A DNA stretch of 33,707 bases from JAGVNX01 sp035290965. Its GTDB lineage: Archaea; Iainarchaeota; Iainarchaeia; Iainarchaeales; GCA-2688035. The translations under genes and the position numbers were made by a program. This document shows, one piece after another, positions 13,818 to 21,627 of this stretch (positions are counted from its first letter, which is position 1; every line of letters begins with the position of its first letter). Where the stretch lies: positions 1 to 33,707 of the forward strand of contig DATDTD010000023.1 in the NCBI GenBank assembly GCA_035290965.1, read 5' to 3'. The notes under the pieces are model-generated. The model did no database searches, had not been told where the DNA came from, and was given only the letters and a program-made list of their open reading frames with translations.

Positions 13818-14990
13818 TTATTTTTTTCCGTTTGCGGCTTTGTAAATATGCACTACTGCTGTTGCCCCGCTTCCGCCCACATTATGGGTTAGGCCGATTT
13901 TTGCGTTTTTTACCTGCCTTTTTTCAGCCTTGTTTGTCAATTGTAAAAATGCCTCTATTGCCTGTGCAACTCCAGTTGCTCCCACAGGATGCCCCTTTCC
14001 CTTTAATCCGCCGCTCGGATTAATCGGGATTTCGCCTTCCATGGCTGTTTTTCCCTTTTCAGTTGCTTTTCCGCCTTCTCCTTTTTTGAAAAATCCCAAA
14101 TCCTCTATTGCCATTATTTCCGCTATTGTAAAGCAGTCGTGAACTTCTGCAAAAGAAATTTTTTTTGTTTCTGTTTTTGCCTGTTCGAATGCCTGCTTTG
14201 CCGCAATTTTTGTCGCAGTCATTTCAGTCAGGGATTTTCTTCCGGTTAATGCAAGAGAATCCGATGCCTGTGCGGATGCAATTATTTCAACGGGATTTTC
14301 ACAGAGCTTTTTTGCCTTTTCTGTTTCGCACAGAATAACCACTGCTGCTCCGTCAGTCAATGGCGAACAGTCAAGCAGTTTCAGCGGAGAAGCAACGTAT
14401 CCCGATTGCATTACTTCCTGCACTGTCACTTCCTTGTGGAACTGTGCATTGGGATTGTTCATTGCATGTTTGTGGTTTTTCACTGCGCATTCAGCCATCT
14501 GCTCTTCTGTTGTGCCGAATTCGCGCATGTGCTTTCTTGCCATTAGCGCGTAAAGCGAAGGGAATGTGGCGCCGTGGAATAATTCTGTTTCCTGGTCTCC
14601 CGCTCCGCCAAGTGCGAATCCCGCAAGTTCAGTTGAAACCTCTGTCATTTTTTCAATTCCGCCGACAGCAACAATGTCATAAGCCTCTGAAGCAACTGCA
14701 AGGTATCCTGTCCTTAATGCTACTCCGCCAGAAGCGCATGCGGCTTCAAGCCTTGTTGCAGGAATAGGATTCAATCCCAATTGGTCAGCAATCAATGCCC
14801 CAATATGCTCCTGCCCGATAAATCTGCCTGAAGCCATGCATCCGCCGTAAATCGCTTCAATGCTTTTGCCCTCTATTTTTGCGCTTTCCAGTGCGTTTTT
14901 TCCGGCTTCCGCAACAAGCTCCCGAAAGCTCATGCTCCAGTGCTCCCCGAATTTTGTCAATCCCGCTCCAATAATTGAAACGCTTCTCAT
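13818..14990 (-). CDS. Acetyl-CoA C-acetyltransferase (archaeal thiolase)
   Basis: Condenses two acetyl-CoA to acetoacetyl-CoA, the first step of the mevalonate pathway. The 390-aa product has the nucleophilic Cys in RLEAACASGGVAL (near residue 85), the SCP-x/archaeal-type layout, the active-site His in EVHDCFTIAE and the final GLKGKGHPVGATGVAQ and THNVGGSGATAVVHI motifs. Lengths and motifs match archaeal thiolases that work with DUF35 and HMG-CoA synthase, both encoded next door. ATG 14990 is chosen over GTG 14999: GAGGTG, which includes that GTG, is the ribosome binding site at the right spacing for the ATG. Confidence 0.94.
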   Translation of the reverse strand: MRSVSIIGAGLTKFGEHWSMSFRELVAEAGKNALESAKIEGKSIEAIYGGCMASGRFIGQEHIGALIADQLGLNPIPATRLEAACASGGVALRTGYLAVASEAYDIVAVGGIEKMTEVSTELAGFALGGAGDQETELFHGATFPSLYALMARKHMREFGTTEEQMAECAVKNHKHAMNNPNAQFHKEVTVQEVMQSGYVASPLKLLDCSPLTDGAAVVILCETEKAKKLCENPVEIIASAQASDSLALTGRKSLTEMTATKIAAKQAFEQAKTETKKISFAEVHDCFTIAEIMAIEDLGFFKKGEGGKATEKGKTAMEGEIPINPSGGLKGKGHPVGATGVAQAIEAFLQLTNKAEKRQVKNAKIGLTHNVGGSGATAVVHIYKAANGKK

Positions 14991-15016
14991 TTTTTGCACC
15001 TCAAGATTCTTCCGGC

Positions 15017-16057
15017 TTACTCCTTTATTTTTTTCCTGTGCTTTGCGTATTCTGCATAATCAACGAATTCCTTTTCCTTTATCATTTCAAGCACTGGAAT
15101 TTTTGCCCTTCTGTTTTCAATGCTTTTTGTAACTGTAATTGCAAACGCGTCGCTTCCTGCTCCGCTTCCATAGCTTGCCATTAAAATTGTTTCTCCTGCC
15201 TTTGCAATGTCAAGCACGCTGCACAATCCGATTATGCTGCTTCCCGAATAAGTGTTTCCAATCATGGGCGTTAATAATCCCTGCAAAATTTTTTTTCCTT
15301 CAATGCCCAACATTTTTGCCAGCTGAACAGGAAATTTTCCGTTGGGCTGGTGGAAGACAGCGTAATCAAAGTCATTCGGATTCTTTTTCACTTTTGCAAG
15401 CAATCCCTTTACCGCGCCCAGAGAGTGCTTGAAATATGCAGGTTCCCCTGTAAATCTTCCCGCGTGCTGGGGAAATTCCGCGTGCTGCCTTCTCCAGAAA
15501 TCCGGAGTATCAGTCGTAAAAGAATAAGTTTCATCAATTTCTGCAATTACTTCTTGTTTTTTGTTTCCGATTATTATTGCGCCTGCACCGCTTCCCGCAG
15601 TGAATTCAAGCGCATCGTTCGGCCTTCCCTGTGCAGTATCAGCGCCGATTGCCATTCCGTATTCAATCATTCCGCTTTTTACAAGCCCTAAGCACATTTG
15701 TATGCCTGCTGTTCCTGCCTTGCATGCAAACTGCAGATCTGCAGCCATTAATTCGGGAGAAGCCTGAATTGCATCTCCCACAATTGAAGCAGTCGGCTTT
15801 ACTGCATAAGGATGGCTCTCAGAGCCGACATAAATTGCCCCAATCTTCTGCCCGTTCAGGTTTGCTGTTTCAAGCGCTTTTCTTGCAGCCTCAACAGACA
15901 GTGTGCAGGAATCCTCGTCAAAAGCAGCAAGCGCTTTTTCCTTTACCCCAATGCCTGCGGAAATCTTTTTGCCGTCTTTTTTCCATACGCGCGCAATTTC
16001 CTCTACAGTAATCCTTCTCAAAGGAACATGCGCCCCGTATCCTACAATTCCAGCCAT
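15017..16057 (-). CDS. Hydroxymethylglutaryl-CoA synthase
   Basis: Condenses acetyl-CoA with acetoacetyl-CoA to HMG-CoA. At 346 aa it is the short archaeal form. Motifs: Glu and GIGVKEKAL early in the protein, catalytic Cys in DLQFACKAGTAGIQM (near residue 111), the His in FHQPNGKFPVQLAKM and GNTYSGSSIIGL near the end. The reading frame starts at ATG 16057 after GAGTGA. It lies between HMG-CoA reductase and thiolase on one strand, consistent with one operon and with the DUF35-bridged complex. Confidence 0.95.
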   Translation of the reverse strand: MAGIVGYGAHVPLRRITVEEIARVWKKDGKKISAGIGVKEKALAAFDEDSCTLSVEAARKALETANLNGQKIGAIYVGSESHPYAVKPTASIVGDAIQASPELMAADLQFACKAGTAGIQMCLGLVKSGMIEYGMAIGADTAQGRPNDALEFTAGSGAGAIIIGNKKQEVIAEIDETYSFTTDTPDFWRRQHAEFPQHAGRFTGEPAYFKHSLGAVKGLLAKVKKNPNDFDYAVFHQPNGKFPVQLAKMLGIEGKKILQGLLTPMIGNTYSGSSIIGLCSVLDIAKAGETILMASYGSGAGSDAFAITVTKSIENRRAKIPVLEMIKEKEFVDYAEYAKHRKKIKE

Positions 16058-16078
16058 TTTTTCACTCTTTTTTAAATT

Positions 16079-17368
16079 TTAATTTTTTTCTCCAAGAATT
16101 TCCTTTGCCCTGTCAACCTTTATGTTTTTTTCCGAAATCATTTTTTCCGCAATTTCTTCCGCCTGCTTTCCCTTTGCTCCGGCAATTACTGCAATGTTTT
16201 TCGCATGCAGCCTCATATGCCCTCTCTGAATGCCTTCAGTTGCAAGCGCCCTTAATGCCGCAAGATTGTTTGCCAATCCTGTACAGGCAATTATTTCCGC
16301 GAGCTCCTGCGCTGTTTTCACTCCAAGGATTTTTACGCATATTTTTGCAATCGGGTGTGTTTTTGTCGCGCCCCCGACTAATCCTACTGCAATCGGAAGT
16401 TCTATTTCTCCAACAAGATTTCCGCTTTTATCCTTATAATACTTTGTCAGGGGCTTGTATTTTTGCTTGTTTTTCCAGAATGCAAATGCATGCGCCCCTG
16501 CTTCCAAAGCCCTGAAATCGTTTCCTGTTGCAATTGCAACCGCATCTACTCCGTTCATTATTCCCTTGTTGTGCGTGCAAGCCCTGAAAACATCTGCTTC
16601 TGCAAACGCATAAGCGTTCAAAATTGCTTCAACAATTTCTTCTCCCTTCAAATTTCCTTCCCTGAAACTTTCTTCAAGCGCTTTTTTTGAAAAAACCGCG
16701 CTTGCCTTTACAGTCCTGTGAACTGCCAGATTTGAAATAATTCTCAGCAAAACTTTTCCCTTTGTTATCTCTTCAATTTGCGGTGTTATTGCCTCGCACA
16801 TTGTGTTTATTGCATTTGCCCCCATTGCATCCCGCACATCCACAAGCAGTTCCACAATTAACATTTTTCCTTTGATTGTTTTCAGCACTCCTGCAGAAAT
16901 TTTTTTTGCGCCTCCGCCAAACTTTTCAAGCGTTCTGTCCATTGAATTTGCCTTTTCAAGCAATTGTTTTTTTTCCTTGAGGATTTTTTTTACTGCATTT
17001 TCAGGATTTTTTATCCCAATGATTTGTATCTGCCCGATCATTATCGGCTCTGTTGCCTTTGAAGTAAATCCTCCGGATTCTCTTGCGATGCCTGCTGCCT
17101 TGCTCGCTGCAGCAACAACGCTGGGCTCTTCAAGCGCCATTGGCACTAAAACATCTTTTCCGTTTATTCTGAAATTTGTTGCTATGCCGAGAGGAAACTG
17201 CTGTGTGCCTATAACATTTTCAATCATTCTGTCTGCCTGCTCGAAATCAAGCGCTGCAAATTTTTTCAGTTCTGAAATCTCCTCTTCGCTCAGCTGCGCG
17301 GCTTCTTTTATTATTGCAAGCCTTTCTTCAAGGTTTTTTTTGTAAAAGCCTTCGATGTGCGAGTCCAT
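16079..17368 (-). CDS. Hydroxymethylglutaryl-CoA reductase, class II
   Basis: Reduces HMG-CoA to mevalonate, committing carbon to isoprenoids. The 429-aa length and the soluble N-terminus (no membrane helices) match class II enzymes, the bacterial-like type also found in Thermoplasmata and Archaeoglobus. Motifs: ALEEPSVVAAASKAA with the catalytic Glu, DVRDAMGANAINTMCE (cofactor-binding), THNKGIMNGVDAVAIATGND with the catalytic Lys, and GLVGGATKTHP; the flexible C-terminal flap with a His (QRGHMRLHAKNIAV) follows. ATG 17368 is chosen over TTG 17383: an AAGGAA ribosome binding site sits before it. Cofactor preference (NADH or NADPH) cannot be told reliably by eye. Confidence 0.95.
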   Translation of the reverse strand: MDSHIEGFYKKNLEERLAIIKEAAQLSEEEISELKKFAALDFEQADRMIENVIGTQQFPLGIATNFRINGKDVLVPMALEEPSVVAAASKAAGIARESGGFTSKATEPIMIGQIQIIGIKNPENAVKKILKEKKQLLEKANSMDRTLEKFGGGAKKISAGVLKTIKGKMLIVELLVDVRDAMGANAINTMCEAITPQIEEITKGKVLLRIISNLAVHRTVKASAVFSKKALEESFREGNLKGEEIVEAILNAYAFAEADVFRACTHNKGIMNGVDAVAIATGNDFRALEAGAHAFAFWKNKQKYKPLTKYYKDKSGNLVGEIELPIAVGLVGGATKTHPIAKICVKILGVKTAQELAEIIACTGLANNLAALRALATEGIQRGHMRLHAKNIAVIAGAKGKQAEEIAEKMISEKNIKVDRAKEILGEKN

Positions 17369-17386
17369 TTTTGATTCCTTCAAGTT

Positions 17387-18718
17387 TCATGCTCCGAGCA
17401 GGATGTCCTGCTGGTGTGTTCCTGTTTCTTTTCCGCTTCTCTGCTTCTGTTCCTTTATGAACAGCTGTATTTCTTTTGAGGCGTTTTTTGCGCTTTGTAT
17501 TGCGTGCACAATTGTTTTCTGCCTGTTTACTGAATCTCCCGCAATGAATACTCCCGGCAGTTCTGTCCTGTTTGTTTCCTCTTTAAGGGGTTTTCCCTGC
17601 AGAATGCTTGATTTGAAAACGCCTTCATCGAATTCCTGCCCGATTGCAAGAATAGCCATGTCTGCCTCAAGTTCCGCTGTTTCCTGTGTCGGGACAAACT
17701 CTTCCTTTTTAATTTCTGCTTTCTGGAATTTTATTCTTTCTATTTTTCCGTTTCCCAAAAATTCCGCGGGAGTCAATAAATATTTGAATTCTATTCCCTC
17801 TTCAAGCGCTTCGTTGTATTCTTTTTTCCTGCACGGCATAAACTCGAGGTTTTTCCTGTAAGCAATTGTTGTTTCAAATCCCATTCTCAATGCTGTCCTT
17901 GCGCAGTCGATTGCAGTGTCTCCCCCGCCTACAACAACGCATTTCTTGTTTTTTGCCTTTTCTCCATTGCCATGGCAGTTTTTTTCAAGAAAATCATTCC
18001 AGTAAAAAACTCCCTTCAGGTTTTTTCCGTTCAAATCAATTTTTTTGGCATTGCTTTCTCCCGAAGCAATGAGCACTGCATCGAATTCCTGCAGCAATTC
18101 CACAATGTTCTTTTTTCCCCCTACTGCAAAGTTTTTCTGCATTTCAATGCCCTGTTTCTGCATCCATTTTAACTGTTCTTCAACTGTTTTTTTCGGAATC
18201 CTGTATTCGGGGATCGCGTTTAAAACCAATCCCCCGAAATTTTTCTGGGTTTCAAAAATTTTCGGCTTTATGCCTGCTTTTTTGAGTTCAATTGCAGCTG
18301 CAATTCCTGCGGGGCCCGAGCCTATTATTGCCGCGGTTTTTTCAGAGGAATTTTCATTGATGTTTTTCAGTTCGGATTTTTCAACTGCAAACCTTTCAAG
18401 CGCCCTTATTGAAATCGCTTCCCCTTTTTTTGCAAGAATGCATGCTCCCTCGCACTGCTGTTCTGCATTGCAGCCCCTGCATGTAAAGCATGGCAATGAG
18501 TCTTCCTCGAGAATTGTCTGCAATGCTCCCTGAAAATTCTTTTCCCTTATTTTTAATATGAATCCTTTGCAGTCCACTCCTGCCGGACAGCCTTTTACAC
18601 ACCCCGGCTCTGAACACTGGAGGCATCGGTTTGCTTCGCTGAGCGCCTGTTCTTCTGAAAAGCAGGATTCTATTTCCTTAAAGCTCTTTTTTCTCTCTTC
18701 CGCGTTCAATACCTTCAT
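17387..18718 (-). CDS. GltD-like NAD(P)-linked FAD/Fe-S oxidoreductase
   Basis: A 443-aa flavoprotein of the glutamate synthase small subunit/NfnL/SudA group. The N-terminal Fe-S region has CLQCSEPGCVKGCPAGVDC and FTCRGCNAEQQCEGACI; the FAD-binding fold is IIGSGPAGIAAAIELKKAG near residue 135; the pyridine-nucleotide fold is VVVGGGDTAIDCARTALRMG; and the second FAD contact is GVFIAGDSVNRQKTIVHAI. No glutamate synthase large subunit is seen nearby, so it is probably a stand-alone oxidoreductase or a partner of another enzyme. It heads the operon that continues with HMG-CoA reductase, so a role in supplying NAD(P)H for that step is conceivable. ATG 18718, with AGGA nearby, is preferred to TTG 18730. 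Confidence 0.88.
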   Translation of the reverse strand: MKVLNAEERKKSFKEIESCFSEEQALSEANRCLQCSEPGCVKGCPAGVDCKGFILKIREKNFQGALQTILEEDSLPCFTCRGCNAEQQCEGACILAKKGEAISIRALERFAVEKSELKNINENSSEKTAAIIGSGPAGIAAAIELKKAGIKPKIFETQKNFGGLVLNAIPEYRIPKKTVEEQLKWMQKQGIEMQKNFAVGGKKNIVELLQEFDAVLIASGESNAKKIDLNGKNLKGVFYWNDFLEKNCHGNGEKAKNKKCVVVGGGDTAIDCARTALRMGFETTIAYRKNLEFMPCRKKEYNEALEEGIEFKYLLTPAEFLGNGKIERIKFQKAEIKKEEFVPTQETAELEADMAILAIGQEFDEGVFKSSILQGKPLKEETNRTELPGVFIAGDSVNRQKTIVHAIQSAKNASKEIQLFIKEQKQRSGKETGTHQQDILLGA

Positions 18719-18801
18719 TTTTTCCTGCAAAGGCTCACCAAGTTATTTGCAACCGCCCGCAGGCATTAAGGATTTCTGCAGGCTTAACCAAAATTTTCAA
18801 T

Positions 18802-18814
18802 AACACACTGTGTT
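18802..18814. promoter_or_regulatory. Perfect 13-base palindrome in the mevalonate operon promoter
   Basis: AACACACTGTGTT is a perfect inverted repeat (six-base arms around one C). It falls close to where transcription would start from the TATA-like element at 18833-18845. This is a good place for a repressor site. Confidence 0.35.
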
Positions 18815-18832
18815 TCTGCATTCAAAGGCCTA

Positions 18833-18845
18833 TTACTTAAAAAGG
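18833..18845 (-). promoter_or_regulatory. TATA-like element for the GltD-like/HMG-CoA reductase operon
   Basis: CCTTTTTAAGTAA on the minus strand, centre near 18839. It would start transcription near 18813, giving a leader of about 95 bases before ATG 18718. The 18719-18952 interval otherwise holds no gene that I can support. Confidence 0.35.
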
Positions 18846-18952
18846 AATAAAAAAATCATTAAGGCAGGCAATATTCCTAGAAATAGTTATTTCAAGCCCA
18901 ATAAAAAGCTTGCGGTTTTTGTCAAATCAAAAATCGTCAATCAGCGAATGTT

Positions 18953-19306
18953 TTACTCTATCTTGAGGCTGAGATTCTCAAAATACTCTTCTTTTGCAAG
19001 GCTGAAATTGCCGTCGTGCTCTGTTGCTCTTATTCTTACTGGCTCTTCAGTTGCGCTTGCAGCATTCTTTGGCCAGATGCTGAAATAAAACGCCTTTACC
19101 TCTTCCGGCTTTATTGCGTCAATTCTCTTGATGTCGCTTGTCTTATATCCTACTCTATCAAGGCTCAGCCTTGCCCCGAGCTTTACTTCGAGGGAAACCA
19201 TTTCCGCGGAATCCCCTGTATTCTTTACTTCTATCTTCAACTGTACTGGCTCGCGCCGGTTTAAAACCATCCTGAAAGGCGCAAACCTTGCGTCAATAGC
19301 AATCAT
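18953..19306 (-). CDS. Ig-like beta-sandwich protein of unknown role
   Basis: A 117-aa protein with alternating hydrophobic residues typical of a beta-sandwich (VQLKIEVKNTGDSAEMVSLEV, then EVKAFYFSIWP and EPVRIRATEHDGNF). The N-T-G-D turn after a LKIEVKN strand is the signature of CARDB/NPCBM-like adhesive or chaperone-like domains. There is no signal peptide, so it is probably cytoplasmic or secreted by another route. ATG 19306 is chosen over TTG 19324 because GGGGTG lies seven bases before it. It is divergent from the winged-helix regulator at 19534. Function unknown. Confidence 0.75.
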   Translation of the reverse strand: MIAIDARFAPFRMVLNRREPVQLKIEVKNTGDSAEMVSLEVKLGARLSLDRVGYKTSDIKRIDAIKPEEVKAFYFSIWPKNAASATEEPVRIRATEHDGNFSLAKEEYFENLSLKIE

Positions 19307-19320
19307 TGAAAAACACCCCT

Positions 19321-19335
19321 GCAATTCGCAATTGC
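19321..19335. repeat. Short inverted repeat upstream of the Ig-like gene
   Basis: GCAATT-CGC-AATTGC, a perfect 6-3-6 inverted repeat just upstream of the ribosome binding site of the gene at 19306. It may be an operator or simply chance in AT-rich DNA. Confidence 0.25.
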
Positions 19336-19533
19336 AAAAAATTGCTCAGTAATAATAGTGCATTTAGTGCTTAAAAATCCTGCGCCTGTGCTCAGAATCA
19401 GCAATGAATTCTTTTGCGCGGCAAAAGATTCTTTTTCCGGGTTTTTCTTTCCAAGAAAAGGCTTAAATACTTGCTTGCCAATACTCTTTAGAAAAAGGAA
19501 AAACAATCTTTCCTAAAATTAGCGGTGTTTTTT

Positions 19534-20013
19534 TTGCAGAAAGAGGAATTTCCCGAATCAAGCCTTGTGCGCAAAACATTTGTCATAAGGCAGATGGACC
19601 TGCCGCCGAGCGTAAAGCTCACAAAGCGCTCTATGCTGAGATGGTTTGCGCTTTCCTTCGGATTGATTTCTAGCGGGGAATCGAGAAGCACTGTTTTGCT
19701 TGTCCTGGATTCCTTGTTTTCATTGCTGCTTTCCTCAAAGCAGAATCCTTCCACAACAGACATACAGCATTACATAAAGGAAAAATTCCAGAAAAAAATT
19801 TCTGAAAAACTAATCAGGTATCACTTGAACAGGCTGATTGAGTCAGGCCTGCTAGTAAGAAAAAAGGCGCGCTATTTTCTCAACAACAATCCGTATGCTG
19901 AACCCAACAGCCTCAAAGAATCCTTTTCCTACTGGATAAAACAGCCGGTTAACAACGGCATGACTGACATTGAGGGAGTGCTTTCAAGCATTTCCGATTC
20001 ATACAAAAAATAG
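19534..20013 (+). CDS. Winged-helix DNA-binding protein
   Basis: A 159-aa likely transcription regulator. Residues about 35-110 form a winged helix: STVLLVLDSLFSLLLS, then TTDIQHYIKEKFQKKISEK, LIRYHLNRLIESGLLVRKKA (recognition helix and wing). I place the start at TTG 19534, seven bases after GGTG; the GTG at 19525 overlaps that ribosome binding site. A TATA-like CTTAAATA near 19463-19470 lies about 30 bases before the probable transcript start. It is divergent from the Ig-like gene and may regulate it. No effector domain is obvious. Confidence 0.75.
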   Translation: MQKEEFPESSLVRKTFVIRQMDLPPSVKLTKRSMLRWFALSFGLISSGESRSTVLLVLDSLFSLLLSSKQNPSTTDIQHYIKEKFQKKISEKLIRYHLNRLIESGLLVRKKARYFLNNNPYAEPNSLKESFSYWIKQPVNNGMTDIEGVLSSISDSYKK

Positions 20014-20068
20014 CGCTTTTGCAAAATCCTACATGGCATTGCAAAAACGCCTGATGGAAATTCCGGAT

Positions 20069-20236
20069 TTAACCCGAAACAGTTGTCATCATTGACTCAA
20101 GCTCTGCCTTTGTGGCATTCATTTTGTGCTTTGCCTTTGCGTGCTTTTTTGCAACTTCGATTGCCTCATTCTTGTCATGGCTCTGTACCGAAAACCCGCA
20201 TTTTGGATCACAAGTTATCCTGCTCAGTTCCTGCAT
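20069..20236 (-). CDS. DUF1059 family small protein
   Basis: A 55-aa protein, too short for most gene calls. It reads ITCDPKCGFSVQSHDKNEA and ends in a helix rich in His and Lys (VAKKHAKAKHKMNATKAE). The C-x(3)-CGF-x-V-x-SHD core followed by a K-x-HA-x(3)-H helix is the DUF1059 signature, found in archaea and bacteria; the Cys/His content suggests metal binding, but no role is established. The start is certain: ATG 20236 with a perfect GGAGGTGA ribosome binding site five bases away. Confidence 0.85.
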   Translation of the reverse strand: MQELSRITCDPKCGFSVQSHDKNEAIEVAKKHAKAKHKMNATKAELESMMTTVSG

Positions 20237-20300
20237 TTTTTCACCTCCAAAGCATTTTTTTAAAAAACAAAATTTTTCGTTTCCTACTTACTTTTGTTTT

Positions 20301-20314
20301 TTTAAATTTAAATA
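20301..20314 (-). promoter_or_regulatory. TATA box for the DUF1059 gene
   Basis: TATTTAAATTTAAA on the minus strand, centre near 20308, would start transcription about 46 bases before ATG 20236, leaving room for the strong ribosome binding site. Confidence 0.5.
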
Positions 20315-20383
20315 CCCCAAGTTTATTTTTTCGCACTGGGTTTCAAAAAGCATAGCTGCAATGCGCTTCAGAAGGAGAATTTT

Positions 20384-20653
20384 TTAGTCAATGTTCGCAA
20401 TGCCTGCATTGTCGAAATGCCTGCTTCCCGTTGCAATGTCCTTATAGCACAAATCCCTGTTTTCAGAATTTGAGATTTTTTCGCACAGGGCAGAATCCCT
20501 GTTTATTGCTGCGCTTTCCCAGTAGCACTGCTCTTTTGTTTCCTGCAAAGAAATTTTTTCGCAGACATCGGGCTTTGCAACAGTATACGAGCTCAAACAG
20601 CCGAATGTAAGAAAAATCGCGGCAATAAGAATCCCAGTAATTATTTTTTTCAT
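20384..20653 (-). CDS. Predicted lipoprotein with Cys repeats
   Basis: An 89-aa exported protein. Residues 1-19 are a signal peptide (MKKIITGILIAAIFLTFGC) ending in a lipobox-like L-T-F-G-C, so Cys19 is probably the lipid anchor. The mature part has two similar units, CEKISLQETKEQCYWESAA and CEKISNSENRDLCYKDIA, each with two Cys separated by about 12 residues; small archaeal surface proteins with such repeats are common, but their role is unknown. A TATA-like AATAAAAAG about 26 bases before the ATG suggests a leaderless message. It is divergent from the D-aminoacyl-tRNA deacylase. Confidence 0.8.
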   Translation of the reverse strand: MKKIITGILIAAIFLTFGCLSSYTVAKPDVCEKISLQETKEQCYWESAAINRDSALCEKISNSENRDLCYKDIATGSRHFDNAGIANID

Positions 20654-20686
20654 GGAAACAACATTGTTTTTTGCTTTTTATTTTTG

Positions 20687-20718
20687 TTTTGGTTCAACCC
20701 CGAAATTTTTGGTTCAAC
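20687..20718. repeat. Paired direct repeats in a divergent promoter
   Basis: TTTTGGTTCAAC occurs at 20687-20698 and again at 20707-20718, a 20-base period (about two helical turns). They lie between the lipoprotein and dtdA start sites, where a regulator could bind both copies on one face of the DNA. Confidence 0.45.
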
Positions 20719-20722
20719 AATC

Positions 20723-20732
20723 GTTTTTAATG
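20723..20732 (+). promoter_or_regulatory. TATA box for dtdA
   Basis: GTTTTTAATG, centre near 20728, 27 bases before ATG 20755, predicting a leaderless message. Confidence 0.45.
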
Positions 20733-20754
20733 CATTTTCAGGGCTTTTTCACTT

Positions 20755-21564
20755 ATGCTCTTCTCAATTATTGTTTCCAAAACAGATTCAGCGGGAATGA
20801 ATTTCCGCTCTTTGTTCATTGAAAGCTTCGGCTTTAAGGAAACAGAGCGCGAATTCCAGGGAAACAAAATTTTTTCATTCAAAAATTTCGAGCTAGTTAC
20901 AATTGATTCTTCGCAGGTTTTTGCGGACTTTTTGTCTGAACTGAAAACAGATTTTTTTGTTTTCGCCTCAAAGCACGGAAGCAAATCCGGAAAACCCTCT
21001 CTAACTGTCCATTCAATCGGAAACTTTTCAAGGGCAGAGCTCGGAGGAAAGGATTTTTCCCTTGTTCCTGCAAGCGCTTTTCTCTCTGCAAATTACCTTC
21101 TTTCCCTGAAGGAAAAGCAGCTTTCTCAAAATCTGCAGGGCTTTGATGTTTCCTTAGAAGCAACTCATCACGGGCCTTTCCTTGAAAAGCCAGCGATTTT
21201 CATTGAGCTCGGCAGTTCAGAAAAAGAGTGGCAGTTGAAAAAGCCTGCGGAAGCTATTTGCGAAACAATTCTTGAAAAAACCTCCCTGCGCTCAGATGCA
21301 GTTCCCTGCATTGGCATTGGCGGAGGCCATTATTCTCCAAGCTTTACAAAAAGAATTTTTTCGGAAAACCTCGCATTTTCGCACATTGCAGCGGAATACG
21401 CAATGCCCTTCTTCAATGAAAATTCTTTGCGGGAAATGCTCTCCAAGAGCATTGAAAAAACTCAGCGCATTGTTGTGGACAAAAAGGGAATTGGAAAATC
21501 CGAGCAGAAAAACCGCGTTAAAAAGATTCTTGAAGCGCAGGAAATTGAAGTGCAGTGGGTTTAA
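20755..21564 (+). CDS. dtdA: D-aminoacyl-tRNA deacylase, archaeal type
   Basis: Removes D-amino acids from mischarged tRNAs (archaeal/plant DTD2/GEK1 type). The 269-aa length is normal. Diagnostic motifs: FASKHGSKSGKPSLTVHSIG near residue 71, SLEATHHGPFLEKPAIF (the double His of the active site), IELGSSEKEW and IGIGGGHYSPSFTKR. The end (QRIVVDKKGIGKSEQKNRVK) carries the conserved Lys/Arg tail region. It is transcribed alone from a leaderless-type promoter shared with the divergent lipoprotein gene. Confidence 0.95.
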   Translation: MLFSIIVSKTDSAGMNFRSLFIESFGFKETEREFQGNKIFSFKNFELVTIDSSQVFADFLSELKTDFFVFASKHGSKSGKPSLTVHSIGNFSRAELGGKDFSLVPASAFLSANYLLSLKEKQLSQNLQGFDVSLEATHHGPFLEKPAIFIELGSSEKEWQLKKPAEAICETILEKTSLRSDAVPCIGIGGGHYSPSFTKRIFSENLAFSHIAAEYAMPFFNENSLREMLSKSIEKTQRIVVDKKGIGKSEQKNRVKKILEAQEIEVQWV

Positions 21565-21593
21565 CAAAATTTTTGCAAAATAGGCTGAGCAAA

Positions 21594-21605
21594 CTTTATT
21601 TAATG
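21594..21605 (+). promoter_or_regulatory. TATA box for the HAD gene at 21628
   Basis: CTTTATTTAATG, centre near 21600, 28 bases before ATG 21628, which fits a leaderless transcript. Confidence 0.45.
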
Positions 21606-21627
21606 ATTTTTGCGGCTTGATAATTTT

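Noticed and set aside
18810..19088. Plus-strand open frame overlapping the Ig-like gene
   Set aside because: It lies opposite a well-supported gene, starts at TTG without a ribosome binding site, and its sequence is not protein-like.
19303..19506. Minus-strand open frame between the Ig-like gene and the regulator at 19534
   Set aside because: It covers the promoter region of both genes, lacks a ribosome binding site and has no recognisable protein features.
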